Assembly: GCF_018919395.1 (NCBI RefSeq)
Contig: NZ_JAHLME010000001.1
Span: forward strand, 124,001-188,000
Direction of reading: 5' to 3'
DNA: 64,000 bases
Source of the DNA: Geomonas azotofigens
GTDB lineage: Bacteria; Desulfobacterota; Desulfuromonadia; Geobacterales; Geobacteraceae
Part shown: positions 1 through 10,068 of the stretch, one piece after another
Position numbering within the stretch: position 1 is the stretch's first letter
Layout: the number at the start of each line of letters is the position of its first letter
Program-made: the position numbers and the translations under genes
Notes under the pieces: model-generated
What the model was told of the DNA's origin: nothing
Seen by the model: only the letters and a program-made list of their open reading frames with translations
The model's database searches: none

Positions 1-2525
1 GCATGGGCAAATTCGGCGGCCGGGAACTAAACTTCTCCTCCGACATCGACCTGATCTACTTCTACTCCTCCGACAAGGGGGAGAGTACCGGCATCCCGGA
101 CGGGCGCGGCGGGTTCAAGAGCAAGCTCTCCCTGCACGCCTTCTTCGTGAAGCTTGCGGAGATGGTGAGCCGCGCCATCTCCCAGGTGACCGAGGACGGC
201 TTCGTGTTCCGCGTCGACATGGGGCTCCGGCCCGACGGCAAGGCCGGGGACCTCGCCAGCTCCATGCGCTCCGCCGAGGTCTACTACGAGGCGTGGGGCC
301 AGTCCTGGGAGCGCGCCGCCATGATGAAGGCGCGCCCGGTCGCCGGTTCCATCGATCTGGGCGAGAGGATCCTGGCCGCGCTCACCCCGTTTATCTACCG
401 CCGCTACCTCGATTACAACCTGATCGAGGACATGATGGCGATGAAAAAGAAGATCGACGCCTCCCTCGCCCGCAACCAGGAAGGGGAGGTCAACATCAAG
501 CTCGGGCGCGGCGGCATCCGGGAGATCGAGTTCTTCATCCAGGCGCTGCAACTGGTCTATGCCGGCAAGAACCCACACCTGCGCGAGCGCAACTCCCTCA
601 AAGCCCTGCAGACACTCCACCAGGCACGCATCATCAAGGAAGCCGACTGCTCCGCCCTCGCCGACGCCTACCGCTTCCTGCGCACCGTCGAGCACCGGAT
701 CCAGGTGGTGCAGGAGCGGCAGACGCATGCCCTCCCCCGTAAGGACGAGGAACTGCACGCGCTGGCCAGGCGCTGCGGCTACCTGAGAAAGGACGGCCTG
801 CAGCGCTTCAGGGAGACCCTGGAAGGGCACCGGCGCGCCGTCTCCGCCATCTACGGCGACCTGTTCCTGTCCCGCGACGAGAAGATCAAGGAAGAGGTGC
901 TTCCCGAGGTGCACTTCTTCTTCGACCACAACGCCGATCCCGATCTCATCAAGGACATGCTCGAGGAGCGCCATTTCGAGCACCCCGATGCCGCCTACGA
1001 GAACCTCCTGGTGCTGCGCGACGGCCCGGCCAAGGTGAACCTGACCGAACAGGGACGGCGCACCCTGGAGAAGATCGCCCCGCTCTTTCTGCAGGAGGTC
1101 TTCCACAGCCCCGACCCCGACCTGGCGCTGGCGAACCTGGAACGCTTCCTCTCCTCGCAGAGGACCCGTTCCTCGATCTACGCCCTTTTGGCCGAGAACC
1201 GCGACATCCTTAAACTCCTCACCTCCATGTTCGGCATGTCCGAGTTCCTCTCCAAGATCTTCATCGGCCACCCGGAACTGTTGGACAGCATGACCACGCG
1301 CGGCTACGCCTACCTGCAGAAGGAGCGCGCCACCATGGCCGAGGAACTAAATGGTTTCATCTCCCAGGCCGACGGCTTCGAAGAAGAGTTGGACGCCATG
1401 CGGGGCTATCGCCACGAGGAGTTCCTGCGCATCGGCATGAACGACATCTACGGCAAGATGAAACAGCCCGAGGTGGCGCAGCAGTTGACCGATCTCGCCG
1501 ACGTGACCCTCGCCGCGGCCTGCTGCATTGCGACCGGCGAACTGGCCCGCTTCGGCCGCCCCATGGTGGCCGACGAGGACGGCAGCAAACACCAGGCCGC
1601 CTTCGCCATCGTGGCCATGGGAAAGTTGGGCGGCTTCGAGCTGAACTACCATTCCGACCTGGACGTCATCTACATCTACGACGGTCAGGGGTTCACCGAC
1701 GGCGAGAAGAGCATCACCAACCGCGAGTACTTCGCGAAGCTCGGGCAGAAGATCATCCTGGTGCTGACCACCCAGACCCGCGAGGGGTACGCCTACAAGA
1801 TCGACACCCGGCTGCGCCCCTCCGGCAACGCCGGGCCGCTGGTAACCTCCATCGAGGCCTTCGAGGCCTACCATGCCACCGAGGCGCAGATCTGGGAGCG
1901 CCAGGCGCTCACCAAAGCGCGGGTCACCTACGGCGATCCACGGCTCAAGGAAAAGGTGGAACAGGTCATCGAGCGGACGGTGTACGGCTCCAGCGCCGAC
2001 GATAACGTGCGTAAGGAGATCCACCGGCTCAGGATGCGCATGGAGAACGAGCTCGCCAAGGAATCGACCGGCAGCTACAACATCAAGACCGGCCGCGGCG
2101 GCATGGTCGACGTCGAGTTCATCATCCAGTTCCTGCAGTTGAAGTACGGCTGCGAGCACCGCGAGATCCGCAATTCCAATTCCCTTGAGGCGATGGATGC
2201 CATGCGCATGGTCGGCATCATTTCCGAGCCCGATTTCCAGTCGCTCGCCGAAGGGTACCGTTTCCTGCGCCGCCTGGAGAACCGGTTGCGCATCATCCAC
2301 GATTACTCGATGAACGACCTCGGCGGGCCGCTCAAGTACCTGAACAAGCTCGCCAGGCGGCTCGGCTACGACCCGATGCTGAAGAACCCGGGACAGGCGC
2401 TCATGGCCGATTACGAGCGGGTCACCGAGGCGGTGCGCGAGGTGTACGGCAGGATTTTGGGAGAGGCGGTCGGAGAGCAGGCGCTCACGGACCCGCAGCC
2501 AGGCGAAAAGGTCAAAGGCGGTTAA
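1..2525 (+). CDS. glnE: Glutamine synthetase adenylyltransferase / adenylyl-removing enzyme, 5' truncated
   Basis: Bifunctional regulator that adenylylates and de-adenylylates glutamine synthetase in response to PII. The window opens inside the N-terminal nucleotidyltransferase domain, at the motif GKFGGREL followed by the metal-binding SSDIDLIYFY. The second nucleotidyltransferase domain repeats this as GKLGGFELNYHSDLDVIYIY about 540 residues later. Each is followed by its own helical region with the family motif GRGG(I/M)x(E/D)(V/I)EF. The 840 residues visible, ending at TAA, suggest only the first 150-200 residues lie outside the window. A YbgC-like gene follows after about 130 bp containing an inverted repeat. 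Confidence 0.96.
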   Translation, partial: MGKFGGRELNFSSDIDLIYFYSSDKGESTGIPDGRGGFKSKLSLHAFFVKLAEMVSRAISQVTEDGFVFRVDMGLRPDGKAGDLASSMRSAEVYYEAWGQSWERAAMMKARPVAGSIDLGERILAALTPFIYRRYLDYNLIEDMMAMKKKIDASLARNQEGEVNIKLGRGGIREIEFFIQALQLVYAGKNPHLRERNSLKALQTLHQARIIKEADCSALADAYRFLRTVEHRIQVVQERQTHALPRKDEELHALARRCGYLRKDGLQRFRETLEGHRRAVSAIYGDLFLSRDEKIKEEVLPEVHFFFDHNADPDLIKDMLEERHFEHPDAAYENLLVLRDGPAKVNLTEQGRRTLEKIAPLFLQEVFHSPDPDLALANLERFLSSQRTRSSIYALLAENRDILKLLTSMFGMSEFLSKIFIGHPELLDSMTTRGYAYLQKERATMAEELNGFISQADGFEEELDAMRGYRHEEFLRIGMNDIYGKMKQPEVAQQLTDLADVTLAAACCIATGELARFGRPMVADEDGSKHQAAFAIVAMGKLGGFELNYHSDLDVIYIYDGQGFTDGEKSITNREYFAKLGQKIILVLTTQTREGYAYKIDTRLRPSGNAGPLVTSIEAFEAYHATEAQIWERQALTKARVTYGDPRLKEKVEQVIERTVYGSSADDNVRKEIHRLRMRMENELAKESTGSYNIKTGRGGMVDVEFIIQFLQLKYGCEHREIRNSNSLEAMDAMRMVGIISEPDFQSLAEGYRFLRRLENRLRIIHDYSMNDLGGPLKYLNKLARRLGYDPMLKNPGQALMADYERVTEAVREVYGRILGEAVGEQALTDPQPGEKVKGG

Positions 2526-2630
2526 CAGGGATACAGGGGATACAGGGGATATCTAAACCAGTCTTTTGGTTTTAGACCAAAATCCTTTATGCCTTAAAGC
2601 CTTTATCCCAGTTATCCCCTTTATCCCTGT
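2525..2630. repeat. Inverted-repeat spacer built from GGGATA/TATCCC repeats
   Basis: The left arm is three near-copies of ACAGGGGATA just after the glnE stop. The right arm is their complement (TTATCCC, TTATCCCC, TTTATCCCTGT) about 50 bp on. Between them lies a smaller AAACCAG/TTTTGG inverted pair. RNA from this stretch could fold into a long stem and end glnE transcription, but there is no clean U-tract. It may be a dispersed repeat rather than a dedicated terminator. Confidence 0.5.
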
Positions 2631-2654
2631 AAATGACGTTTTTTGGAGGTTGCA

Positions 2655-3065
2655 TTGGAAGTACGGATTTACTACGAAGACACCGACGCGGGCGGGGTGG
2701 TGTACCACTCCAACTACATAAGCTACATGGAAAGGGCGAGGACGGAATTCTTGAGGGGGCACGGCCTGTCGGTTCGCGAGATGCACGACATGGGGATCAT
2801 CTTCCCCGTTGTCGCCATCGAGGCGAATTTCCGCGCACCGGCCCGTTTGGACGACCTCCTGGTGGTGCGCACCCAGATTGCGACGCTGAAGAACAGTTCG
2901 TTCACGGTGGCGCAGCAGGTGGTCAGGAAGGAGGACGGCAAGTTGCTGGTTGAGGCGAAGGTGACCCTGGCCTGCGTCAGCCCTGAGATGAAGGCGCGGC
3001 GCCTGCCCAACGAGATCAGGGAGTTGTTCACGAGGTTGTTGGAGGAGAGCCAGCAGGAAGGTTGA
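2655..3065 (+). CDS. YbgC/FadM-type acyl-CoA thioesterase (4-hydroxybenzoyl-CoA thioesterase family)
   Basis: Small hot-dog-fold thioesterase of 136 residues. The N-terminal signature IYYEDTDAGGVVYHSNYISYMERAR carries the catalytic Asp of the YbgC group. In many Gram-negatives this protein is linked to Tol-Pal, but no tol genes are visible here. The start is taken as the TTG at 2655 because GGAGGT lies 4-5 bases upstream. An earlier in-frame TTG at 2643 overlaps that ribosome-binding site and is unlikely. The substrate cannot be told from sequence. Confidence 0.9.
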   Translation: MEVRIYYEDTDAGGVVYHSNYISYMERARTEFLRGHGLSVREMHDMGIIFPVVAIEANFRAPARLDDLLVVRTQIATLKNSSFTVAQQVVRKEDGKLLVEAKVTLACVSPEMKARRLPNEIRELFTRLLEESQQEG

Positions 3066-3072
3066 TGAAGGA

Positions 3073-3178
3073 GGGGACTGGCTCCGTCAGGTGCCTGTCC
3101 CTTTAGCGGAACGCTTCTTCCAGCTCAGCCAGCTTCACCAAAAACAAAGGGGACAGGCACCTAGTGGAGCCAGTCCCC
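3073..3178. repeat. REP-like pair, head-to-head (family 1)
   Basis: Two inverted copies of the 30-base family-1 hairpin, at 3073-3101 and 3149-3178, separated by about 47 bp. Each hairpin has arms GGGGAC-T-GGC-T-CC and GG-T-GCC-T-GTCCCC with a 4-base loop. The stem therefore has two symmetric T-T mismatches. The pair fills the gap between the convergent thioesterase gene and lspA, where it could also stop transcription from both sides. Confidence 0.85.
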
Positions 3179-3196
3179 TTTTATCAAAGGAAACGT

Positions 3197-3703
3197 TCAG
3201 TGTGCGTCCTGAGTGGGCGGGTTCTTCTTTTCCCTGCGCTCCTCGAGCACCATGTCCACCGCCAGGATGAAGACACCGACGCAGATGGCGGAGTCGGCGA
3301 TGTTGAAGGCGGGCCAGTGGTGCCCTTTCCAATGGACGTCGAGGAAGTCGATGACCTCGCCCAGGCGCACCCGGTCGATCATGTTGCCCAGGGCGCCGGA
3401 AAAGATCAGCGACAGGGAGGCGACGTTCCAGGTCTGGTCGTCCCGCATCTTGCTCACCGCCACCAGGATCACGATGACCGCGATGCTCGAGACCAGCAGG
3501 AAGAAGGGAAGCCGATAGCTCGAAGAGGCCAGGATACCGAAGGCGGCGCCCTTGTTGCGCAGATAGGTGATGTTGAAGAACCCCTCGATGACGGGATAGG
3601 AGCTGTGCAGGGTCATGCTCTTGTCGATGTAGACCTTGCTCCACTGGTCCAGGACCAGCACCAGCGCCGAGACCGCCGCGAGGATGGAGTATTTTGGTTT
3701 CAT
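3197..3703 (-). CDS. lspA: Prolipoprotein signal peptidase (signal peptidase II)
   Basis: Inner-membrane aspartic protease that removes signal peptides from diacylglyceryl-modified prolipoproteins. The 168-residue protein has about four membrane segments. It carries both conserved catalytic blocks, GALGNMIDRVRLGEVIDF and FNIADSAICVG, each with its catalytic Asp. The start is the ATG at 3703, giving MKPKYSI; an upstream in-frame ATG would overlap the ileS end and adds a non-conserved leader. It begins 17 bp after the ileS stop, the ileS-lspA arrangement common in proteobacteria. Confidence 0.96.
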   Translation of the reverse strand: MKPKYSILAAVSALVLVLDQWSKVYIDKSMTLHSSYPVIEGFFNITYLRNKGAAFGILASSSYRLPFFLLVSSIAVIVILVAVSKMRDDQTWNVASLSLIFSGALGNMIDRVRLGEVIDFLDVHWKGHHWPAFNIADSAICVGVFILAVDMVLEERREKKNPPTQDAH

Positions 3704-3720
3704 AGGGTCCCTGAAGTAGT

Positions 3721-6498
3721 TTATTTCACCGCAGCGAGGCATTTCGGGCAGATGCCGGGGTGCCCGGCGTCTTCACCCAGCTTCTCGCTGTAGCACCAGC
3801 AGCGCTCGCACTTCTCGCCGGGAGCCGCGCTGACCCCCACCTCGAGCCCGTCCACCCCTTCCGCGACGTAGACCTCGCCGGAAACCTCGCCGGCAAGCCC
3901 CGCCTTCGAGACGATGAAGATCTCGGCGAGCTGATCCGCATAATCCTTCAGGAGCGCCTCGGTCTCGCCGGACGCCTTGATGGCAACGGCGGCGTCGAGG
4001 GAGTGCCCGATCACCTTCTTGACGCGGGCGAGTTCGAGCGCCTTGGAAACCTCGGAGCGGATCTTGATGATCTTCTCCCAGCGCACGGCCAGCGCGTCGT
4101 CCTTGACCTCGGGGGTGAGGGCCGGGAAGAGCGCCAGGTGCACGCTCGTCTCGCGGGTGCCGGGCATCTCGGCCCAGACTTCCTCGGCGGTGAAGGAAAG
4201 TACCGGCGCCACCATGCGCACCAGGGCGTCGAGCACCTTGTACATCACGGTCTGCCCGCTTCTCCTGGCCAGAGAATCCTTTCTGGAGGTGTAGACGCGG
4301 TCCTTCAGGATATCGAGGTAGAAGGCGCTCATCTCGACGGTGCAGAAGCCGTTGACGGCGTGGTAGAGGATGTGGAACTCGCTGTCGGTGTAGGAGGCGA
4401 GCACCTTCTCCTTTAAAAGCTCCAGCTGGTGCATGGCCCAGCGGTCAAGCTCCGGCATCTCATTGAACGGGACACAGTCGGTGTCCGGGTTGAAGTCGTG
4501 GATGTTGCCCAGGATGTAGCGGCAGGTGTTCCTGATGCGGCGGTAGCTCTCGGAGAGCCTGGTCAGGATCTCCTGGGAGATGCGCAGGTCGTCGCGGTAG
4601 TCCTGCGCCGCCACCCAGAGGCGGAGCACGTCCCCGCCGAACTTCTTGATGACGTCCTCGGGAGCCACCACGTTGCCCACGGACTTGCTCATCTTGCGGC
4701 CGGCGCCGTCCATGACGAAGCCGTGGGTGAGCACGTTCTTGTACGGGGCGCGGCCGCGGGTGCCGACGCTGGCCAGAAGCGACGAGTGGAACCAGCCGCG
4801 GTGCTGGTCGCTCCCTTCCAGGTACATGTCGGCCGGCGAGCCCAGGTTGTCGCGCAGCTCGAGGACGGCGGCGTGCGAGGTGCCGGAGTCGAACCAGACG
4901 TCGAGGATGTCGCCTTCCTTCTCGAACTCGTTCTTGCCGCAGGAGGGGCAGGTGGTCCCTTCCGGCAGGAACCTGGCGGCATCCCAGTCGTACCAGATGT
5001 CGGAGGTGTGCTCGGCGAAGAGGTCGGCGACCTGGTGCATGATCTTGCCGTCGGCCATGACGTGGCCGCAGCTCTTGCAGTAGAAGGCGGCGATGGGCAC
5101 GCCCCAGGAGCGCTGACGGGACACGCACCAGTCGGGGCGGTTCTCGATCATGCCGTAGATGCGCTCGCGGCCCCACTTAGGGATCCAGTTCACGTTGTTG
5201 ATTTCGGTGAGAGCCTTGCCGCGCAGGTCGTTCTTCTCCATGGAGATGAACCACTGCTCGGTGGCGCGGAAGATGACCGGCTTCTTGCAGCGCCAGCAGT
5301 GCGGGTAGGAGTGGGAAATCTCCCTGGAGCCCAGGAGCGCGCCGACCTCGGTCAGCTTTTCGATCACGTTCTTGTTGGCGTCGAAGACGAACTGGCCGCC
5401 GAAGAACTCGATGTTCTCGTAGAAGCGGCCGCGGTTGTCGACCGGGTTGTAGATGTCGAGACCGGCCGCGAGGCCCAGCTCGTAGTCCTCCTGGCCGTGG
5501 CCGGGCGCGGTGTGGACGCAGCCGGTACCGGCTTCCAGGGTGACGTGCTCGCCCAGGAGGATGATGGAATCCTGGTCGTAGAACGGGTGGCGGGCCAGCT
5601 TCTTCTCGAGGATCTTGGAGGGGAACTTGGCCAGCACGGTCCCCTCGGCGCCGATCTCCTTGAGGAAGCTCTCCTTGAGGCCGTCGGCCACGATGACCAC
5701 GTCGTCGCTATTGAGCGCGAGCGCCACGTAGTCGAGCTCAGGGTGCAGCGCGATGGCGAGGTTCGCCGGGAGGGTCCACGGGGTGGTGGTCCAGATCACC
5801 ATGGACGGCTTCTTGCCGGCAAGTTCCGGTACCGCTCCGCCGAGCTCTTCCTTGAGCGGGAACTTCACGAACACGGACGGGGACTTGTGGTCGGCGTACT
5901 CGACCTCGGCCTCGGCCAGCGCCGTGCCGCAGGAGGAGCACCAGTGTACCGGCTTCTTACCCTTGTAGAGGCCGCCGTTCTCGGCGAAGCGGGCCAGTTC
6001 GCGGGCGGTAGCCCCCTCGTAGCTCGCATTCATGGTCAGGTACGGCTCGTCCCAGTCGCCGAAGATGCCCAGGCGCTCGAACTCGGCGCGCTGGATGGCG
6101 ACGAACTTCGCTGCGTACTCGCGGCAGAGCTTGCGCATCTCCAGCTTCGAGATCTCGTGCTTCTTGGAACCGAGGTTCTTCTCCACCTGCAGCTCGATGG
6201 GGAGACCGTGGCAGTCCCACCCCGGCACGTAGGGGGCGGCGAAGCCTTCCATGCGCTTGCTCTTCAGCACGATGTCCTTGAGGATCTTGTTCAGCGCGTG
6301 ACCGATATGGATGTGACCGTTGGCATAGGGAGGGCCGTCGTGCAGCACGTAGCGCGGCTTGTCCTTGCCGGCCTCCTCGATCTTTTTGTGTATGTCAACC
6401 TCTGCCCACCGCTTGAGCATCTCGGGCTCGCGCTGGGGGAGATTTCCCTTCATCGGGAAGTTGGTGATGGGGAGATTGAGAGTATCCTTGTAATCCAT
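3721..6498 (-). CDS. ileS: Isoleucyl-tRNA synthetase
   Basis: Class Ia aminoacyl-tRNA synthetase of 925 residues, normal for the bacterial form. The HIGH motif is at residues 64-67 (GHIHIGHAL). The KMSKS loop ([10 protein letters not shown]) lies near residue 600. A CP1 editing domain lies between them with the [12 protein letters not shown] motif. The C-terminal zinc knuckle [10 protein letters not shown]...CPKC is intact. It is transcribed with lspA, and a TTGACA promoter lies just upstream. Confidence 0.98.
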   Translation of the reverse strand: MDYKDTLNLPITNFPMKGNLPQREPEMLKRWAEVDIHKKIEEAGKDKPRYVLHDGPPYANGHIHIGHALNKILKDIVLKSKRMEGFAAPYVPGWDCHGLPIELQVEKNLGSKKHEISKLEMRKLCREYAAKFVAIQRAEFERLGIFGDWDEPYLTMNASYEGATARELARFAENGGLYKGKKPVHWCSSCGTALAEAEVEYADHKSPSVFVKFPLKEELGGAVPELAGKKPSMVIWTTTPWTLPANLAIALHPELDYVALALNSDDVVIVADGLKESFLKEIGAEGTVLAKFPSKILEKKLARHPFYDQDSIILLGEHVTLEAGTGCVHTAPGHGQEDYELGLAAGLDIYNPVDNRGRFYENIEFFGGQFVFDANKNVIEKLTEVGALLGSREISHSYPHCWRCKKPVIFRATEQWFISMEKNDLRGKALTEINNVNWIPKWGRERIYGMIENRPDWCVSRQRSWGVPIAAFYCKSCGHVMADGKIMHQVADLFAEHTSDIWYDWDAARFLPEGTTCPSCGKNEFEKEGDILDVWFDSGTSHAAVLELRDNLGSPADMYLEGSDQHRGWFHSSLLASVGTRGRAPYKNVLTHGFVMDGAGRKMSKSVGNVVAPEDVIKKFGGDVLRLWVAAQDYRDDLRISQEILTRLSESYRRIRNTCRYILGNIHDFNPDTDCVPFNEMPELDRWAMHQLELLKEKVLASYTDSEFHILYHAVNGFCTVEMSAFYLDILKDRVYTSRKDSLARRSGQTVMYKVLDALVRMVAPVLSFTAEEVWAEMPGTRETSVHLALFPALTPEVKDDALAVRWEKIIKIRSEVSKALELARVKKVIGHSLDAAVAIKASGETEALLKDYADQLAEIFIVSKAGLAGEVSGEVYVAEGVDGLEVGVSAAPGEKCERCWCYSEKLGEDAGHPGICPKCLAAVK

Positions 6499-6545
6499 GT
6501 AAACGGCCTCCGCGCTGTCAGTTCAAGCCATGAGAGAAACGACTT

Positions 6546-6574
6546 AAGCTACAAGCAATAAGGAGGAATGTCAA
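6546..6574 (-). promoter_or_regulatory. Putative sigma-70 promoter for ileS-lspA
   Basis: On the minus strand a perfect -35 TTGACA is followed after 17 bases by TAGCTT, a weak -10. The start site would be about 40 bases upstream of the ileS ATG. The remaining part of this 347-bp divergent gap (about 6575-6780) shows only a short GCTCCG-AAA-CGGAGC hairpin at 6729-6743 and no gene. Confidence 0.5.
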
Positions 6575-6784
6575 GCGCAAACAAGGATTTCCGCCAGTTA
6601 CAGGGCGAGTGGCGCTCGCGTGCCCGGACGCTCCTGGCACGCGCACGGAACAAAACGAGAGCTGACACTGTACCAAGCCGCGGCGGCGCAGTTCTTTATG
6701 TCAGTACACGCCGCGCTTGACCATGAGCGCTCCGAAACGGAGCGAGCCCAGACTTAGATACGCCAGCACATTGCGCGGTTTTTC

Positions 6785-6813
6785 TTGTCAGTGGTGCAGA
6801 GCGGTGATATAAG
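6785..6813 (+). promoter_or_regulatory. Putative sigma-70 promoter for kup
   Basis: TTGTCA, a 17-base spacer and TATAAG, ending 32 bases before the kup ATG. GGAGG lies 8 bases before that start. Confidence 0.6.
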
Positions 6814-6845
6814 TTGCGCGCTGTTACCATCTGGAGGCGTACTCC

Positions 6846-8663
6846 ATGCAGAAACACGAACAATCATATTGGGCTGGGGTAGTGAAATCGATGGGCCTGG
6901 TTTTCGGCGACATCGGCACGAGCCCCATCTATACCCTTACCGTCATCTTCGCCCTCACCAAGCCGACACCGGACAACATCTTCGGCATCCTGTCGTTGAT
7001 CGTGTGGACCCTGTTCATCCTGGTCACCGTCGAGTACGCCTGGCTCGCCATGAGCCTCGGGCGCAAGGGGGAAGGGGGCACCATCGTCTTGAAGGAGATC
7101 CTGGTCCGCCTGCTCAAGGGGGGACGCTCCATGGGATTCATCGGCCTGCTCTCCTTCATCGGGGTCTCCCTGCTTTTGGGCGACGGCGTCATCACGCCGG
7201 CCATCTCCATACTCTCCGCCGTCGAGGGTCTTGAGCTGATACCGGCCACGGCGAACCTGTCGCAGGCAGGGGTGATCGCCATCGCAGCCACCATCGCCAT
7301 CATCCTCTTCATCTTCCAATCCAAGGGAACCGACAAGGTGGCAGGCGCCTTCGGCCCTCTGATGGTGCTCTGGTTCTCGGCACTTACCGTCTCCGGCCTG
7401 ATCGCCATCTCGGGCCACCCCGAGGTGCTCAAGTCGATCTCGCCCTGGTACGCCATCAAGTTCTTCCTCGACAACGGCATGTCCGCCTTCTTCGTCCTGT
7501 CCGAGGTCATCCTGTGCGCCACCGGGGGCGAGGCGCTCTACGCCGACATGGGACACCTGGGGAGAAAGCCGATCGTGCGGGCGTGGTACTTCGTCTTCGT
7601 CGCCCTGGTGATCAACTACCTGGGGCAGGGCGCCTTCCTGCTGGAGCACCAGCACGAGAAGAACACCCTATTCGGCATGATCCACGGGCAGGCCCCATAC
7701 CTGTACATCCCCTTCCTGCTGCTCACCATCCTGGCCACCGTGATCGCCTCCCAGGCCCTGATCAGCGGCGTCTTCTCCATCATCTACCAGGGGATCACCA
7801 CCAGGATCATGCCGCTCATGAAGGTGGACTACACCTCGAGCCACTTGAAATCCCAGATCTACATCGGCTCCGTGAACTGGACCCTCATGGTGGCGGTCAT
7901 CTTCATCATGCTGCTCTTCGGCAAGTCGGAGAACCTGGCCGCCGCCTACGGCCTCGCCGTCACCGGCAGCATGACCATCACCGGGATCATGATGACCATG
8001 ATCTTCGCCAACACCACCAAGAAGTGGAAGGTCCCCGTCGCCATCGCCGTGACCGTGGTCGACTTCGTGTTCCTGATCGCCAACCTGAACAAGCTGCCGC
8101 ACGGCGGCTACTGGTCGCTCATCCTCGCGTCGATTCCCTTCCTGACCATCCTGCTCTGGACCAAGGGGCAGCGCGCCCTGTACCGGGCCCTCAAGCCGCT
8201 GGACGTGGAGACCTTCCTCCTCTCCTACGAGCAGATCTTCGCCAAGCAGCGCACCATTCCCGGGACGGGTCTCTTCTTCACCCGCGAGTGGGCGGTCGTG
8301 CCCCCCTACGTCGTGCACTGCATCATCCGCAGCAACATCATCTACGAGCGCAACGTCTTCATCTCCATCATCAGGACCGACGAGCCGTTCGGGGTCTCCT
8401 ACAAGCTGACCGAGAACCGGGGCAGCGGCCTGGACTCCTTCGAGATCTTCGCCGGCTACATGGAAGTGATCGACATCGAGACGCTCCTGAACAAGAACAA
8501 CATCCACGAGAAGGTCATCTTCTACGGCGTCGAGGACATCACCACCAACAACCCGATCTGGAAGGTGTTCAACGCCATCAAGAAGCTGAGCCCGAACTTC
8601 GTCCAGTTCAACCAGCTCCCCGCCAGCAAGCTGCAAGGGGTCTTGACCCGGGTGGAGATGTAG
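6846..8663 (+). CDS. kup: Low-affinity K+ uptake protein Kup/TrkD
   Basis: K+:H+ symporter family (KUP/HAK/KT) of the inner membrane. The 605-residue protein starts with the diagnostic GLVFGDIGTSPIYTL. It has about twelve membrane helices in the first 430 residues and a cytoplasmic C-terminal domain. The GDGVITPAISILSAVEGL block is also typical of the family. It is monocistronic: it has its own promoter, a GGAGG ribosome site and a strong terminator after the stop. Confidence 0.97.
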   Translation: MQKHEQSYWAGVVKSMGLVFGDIGTSPIYTLTVIFALTKPTPDNIFGILSLIVWTLFILVTVEYAWLAMSLGRKGEGGTIVLKEILVRLLKGGRSMGFIGLLSFIGVSLLLGDGVITPAISILSAVEGLELIPATANLSQAGVIAIAATIAIILFIFQSKGTDKVAGAFGPLMVLWFSALTVSGLIAISGHPEVLKSISPWYAIKFFLDNGMSAFFVLSEVILCATGGEALYADMGHLGRKPIVRAWYFVFVALVINYLGQGAFLLEHQHEKNTLFGMIHGQAPYLYIPFLLLTILATVIASQALISGVFSIIYQGITTRIMPLMKVDYTSSHLKSQIYIGSVNWTLMVAVIFIMLLFGKSENLAAAYGLAVTGSMTITGIMMTMIFANTTKKWKVPVAIAVTVVDFVFLIANLNKLPHGGYWSLILASIPFLTILLWTKGQRALYRALKPLDVETFLLSYEQIFAKQRTIPGTGLFFTREWAVVPPYVVHCIIRSNIIYERNVFISIIRTDEPFGVSYKLTENRGSGLDSFEIFAGYMEVIDIETLLNKNNIHEKVIFYGVEDITTNNPIWKVFNAIKKLSPNFVQFNQLPASKLQGVLTRVEM

Positions 8664-8684
8664 AGGACCGAACTGCAGAAAGGA

Positions 8685-8719
8685 AAAGGGCCGCCCCCAC
8701 GATGGGAGCGGCCCTTTTT
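8685..8719 (+). terminator. Rho-independent terminator of kup
   Basis: Stem AAAGGGCCGC pairs with GCGGCCCTTT across a 13-base loop and runs into a T5 tract, 22 bases after the kup stop. Confidence 0.85.
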
Positions 8720-8726
8720 GGTAGGA

Positions 8727-8831
8727 GGGGGACTGGCTCCGCAAGGTGCCTGTCCCCTTTTGCTTGTGTAGGGTAGCTGGGCGGAATGGAGCGTTCGGCT
8801 AAAGGGACAGGCACCTTACGGAGCCAGTCCC
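8727..8831. repeat. REP-like pair, head-to-head (family 1)
   Basis: Inverted copies at 8727-8757 and 8804-8831. The spacer contains GCGGAATGGAGCGTTC, a motif also present between the pairs near 10220 and 55570, so the whole ~105-bp unit is repeated and not just the hairpin. Confidence 0.85.
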
Positions 8832-8846
8832 TTCCGCTCATTGGCG

Positions 8847-9188
8847 CTAGACCGTATCCAGCAGGTGTCCCCATTCATCCTTCATCTGGATCCGGTGCAG
8901 GGCGTTCAAGCCGTTCACCTCGTAGAAGATCTTGTCCGCCTCCTCCTGCGAAAGCCCGACCTTGGGACGCACCCCCATCCAGTGACTGTAGTTGCCGGAG
9001 GGGCTCTCCAACGGGCGCGGCAGCGGCGGTCCCGGCTTGTACTTCTTCTCCACGAAGATCGCCGCCTCGTACTGGCGGCCGTGCTTCACCAGGCAGATTT
9101 CCAGCAAAGAACCCGTGTTCTGCAGCACGCGCTCGATGATAACTTCCTGAACTTCCATATCGTCCGGCATCTCCGTGTATTCGCTCAT
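8847..9188 (-). CDS. Conserved hypothetical protein, 113 aa
   Basis: Small acidic protein with no recognised domain, signal peptide or membrane segment. It has an aromatic, glycine-poor central part (GNYSHWMGVRPKVGLSQEEADKIFYEVNGLNALHRI). Codon use and the clean start (ATG preceded by GGAGA) support a real gene. It is followed on the same strand by a REP pair, and its upstream neighbour is an EEP-family hydrolase. Function unknown. Confidence 0.75.
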   Translation of the reverse strand: MSEYTEMPDDMEVQEVIIERVLQNTGSLLEICLVKHGRQYEAAIFVEKKYKPGPPLPRPLESPSGNYSHWMGVRPKVGLSQEEADKIFYEVNGLNALHRIQMKDEWGHLLDTV

Positions 9189-9288
9189 GGCTTCTCTCCG
9201 TTTTCCCCTCCGCGGGGCATCTGTTTGATCCTTCCCTCTCTTCGGCCGGGCCGGCCATGGACTTTAGGTTTTTTAGAAATTTTCGGTG

Positions 9289-10068
9289 CTACTTCACTGA
9301 CGCCCCTTCTTGCTCGACGCAAGCCAGGCGCAGCTTTACGACCAGGGGCAGGTGGTCCGAGGCCACCTGGGTCAGCTTGGTGCGGGGAATCAGTTCGCTC
9401 TCCACCGCGAGGTCGGGCGAGATGAAGATATGGTCGAACCTGACTATGGGCATGTTGCTGGGAAAGGTGAACTGGGTATGCCCGAACTTGAGCCGATCCT
9501 GCTCGTCCTGCAAGGCGTTTCGCAGGCGTTTGTGGATGCTCCAACTGGGGAGGGCGTTGAAGTCGCCGCAAAGGACCACCGGCGGGCGGCAATCAGGATG
9601 GGCGAGCCACTCGGCGCCGGTCAGCACCTTGGCCTGGTAGTTGCGCTCCCGCGGGGTAAGCCCCAGGTGGGTGTTCACCAGTTGCAGTTTCGTCCCGTAC
9701 ACGTCGATCTCCACCCACATGACACCCCGCGGCACCATGGTCCGGTAACGGTTCTCCGGGTGCAGCCCCCCGGCCCGGACCAGCCGCATCGGGAACCGGC
9801 TGAAGACCACGTTGCCCCAGCGCTCCCGCTCCAGGTTGTAGTGCACGTCCCTTCGCACCACCAGCGCCAGTTCACGGGCGAGGTCCTGGCAGGCGCCGCC
9901 GATCTCGGGGCGAAAGCGCGCGCCGGGAAGCTCCTGGAGCGCCACGATGTCGGGCTGGTAGGTTTCGATGACCTGGGCTATGCGCGCGGCCGAGGTATGG
10001 CGGTCGCTGCCGGTCAGCCGGTGCACGTTGTAGGTCATGACGGTGAAGGTGCCATCGTTTTCGGACAT
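9289..10068 (-). CDS. Endonuclease/exonuclease/phosphatase (EEP) family protein
   Basis: The 259-residue protein has the complete EEP metal-dependent phosphoesterase motif set: TYNVHR near the N-terminus, DIVALQE, NTHLGL, CGDFNA, FDHIF and SDHLPLV. These supply the Asn, Glu, Asp and His ligands of the DNase I-like active site. There is no signal peptide, so it probably acts in the cytoplasm. Members cleave DNA, phospholipid head groups or inositol phosphates; the substrate here cannot be assigned. The neighbouring small gene lies about 100 bp downstream on the same strand. Confidence 0.9.
   Translation of the reverse strand: MSENDGTFTVMTYNVHRLTGSDRHTSAARIAQVIETYQPDIVALQELPGARFRPEIGGACQDLARELALVVRRDVHYNLERERWGNVVFSRFPMRLVRAGGLHPENRYRTMVPRGVMWVEIDVYGTKLQLVNTHLGLTPRERNYQAKVLTGAEWLAHPDCRPPVVLCGDFNALPSWSIHKRLRNALQDEQDRLKFGHTQFTFPSNMPIVRFDHIFISPDLAVESELIPRTKLTQVASDHLPLVVKLRLACVEQEGASVK

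Noticed and set aside
29-1271. Long minus-strand frame opposite glnE
   Set aside because: Antisense shadow of glnE; composition typical of reversed GC-rich coding DNA.
4429-6561. Long open frame (710 codons) on the plus strand opposite ileS
   Set aside because: It is the antisense of a clearly conserved gene, caused by high GC; valine-, glycine- and histidine-rich translation with no domain.
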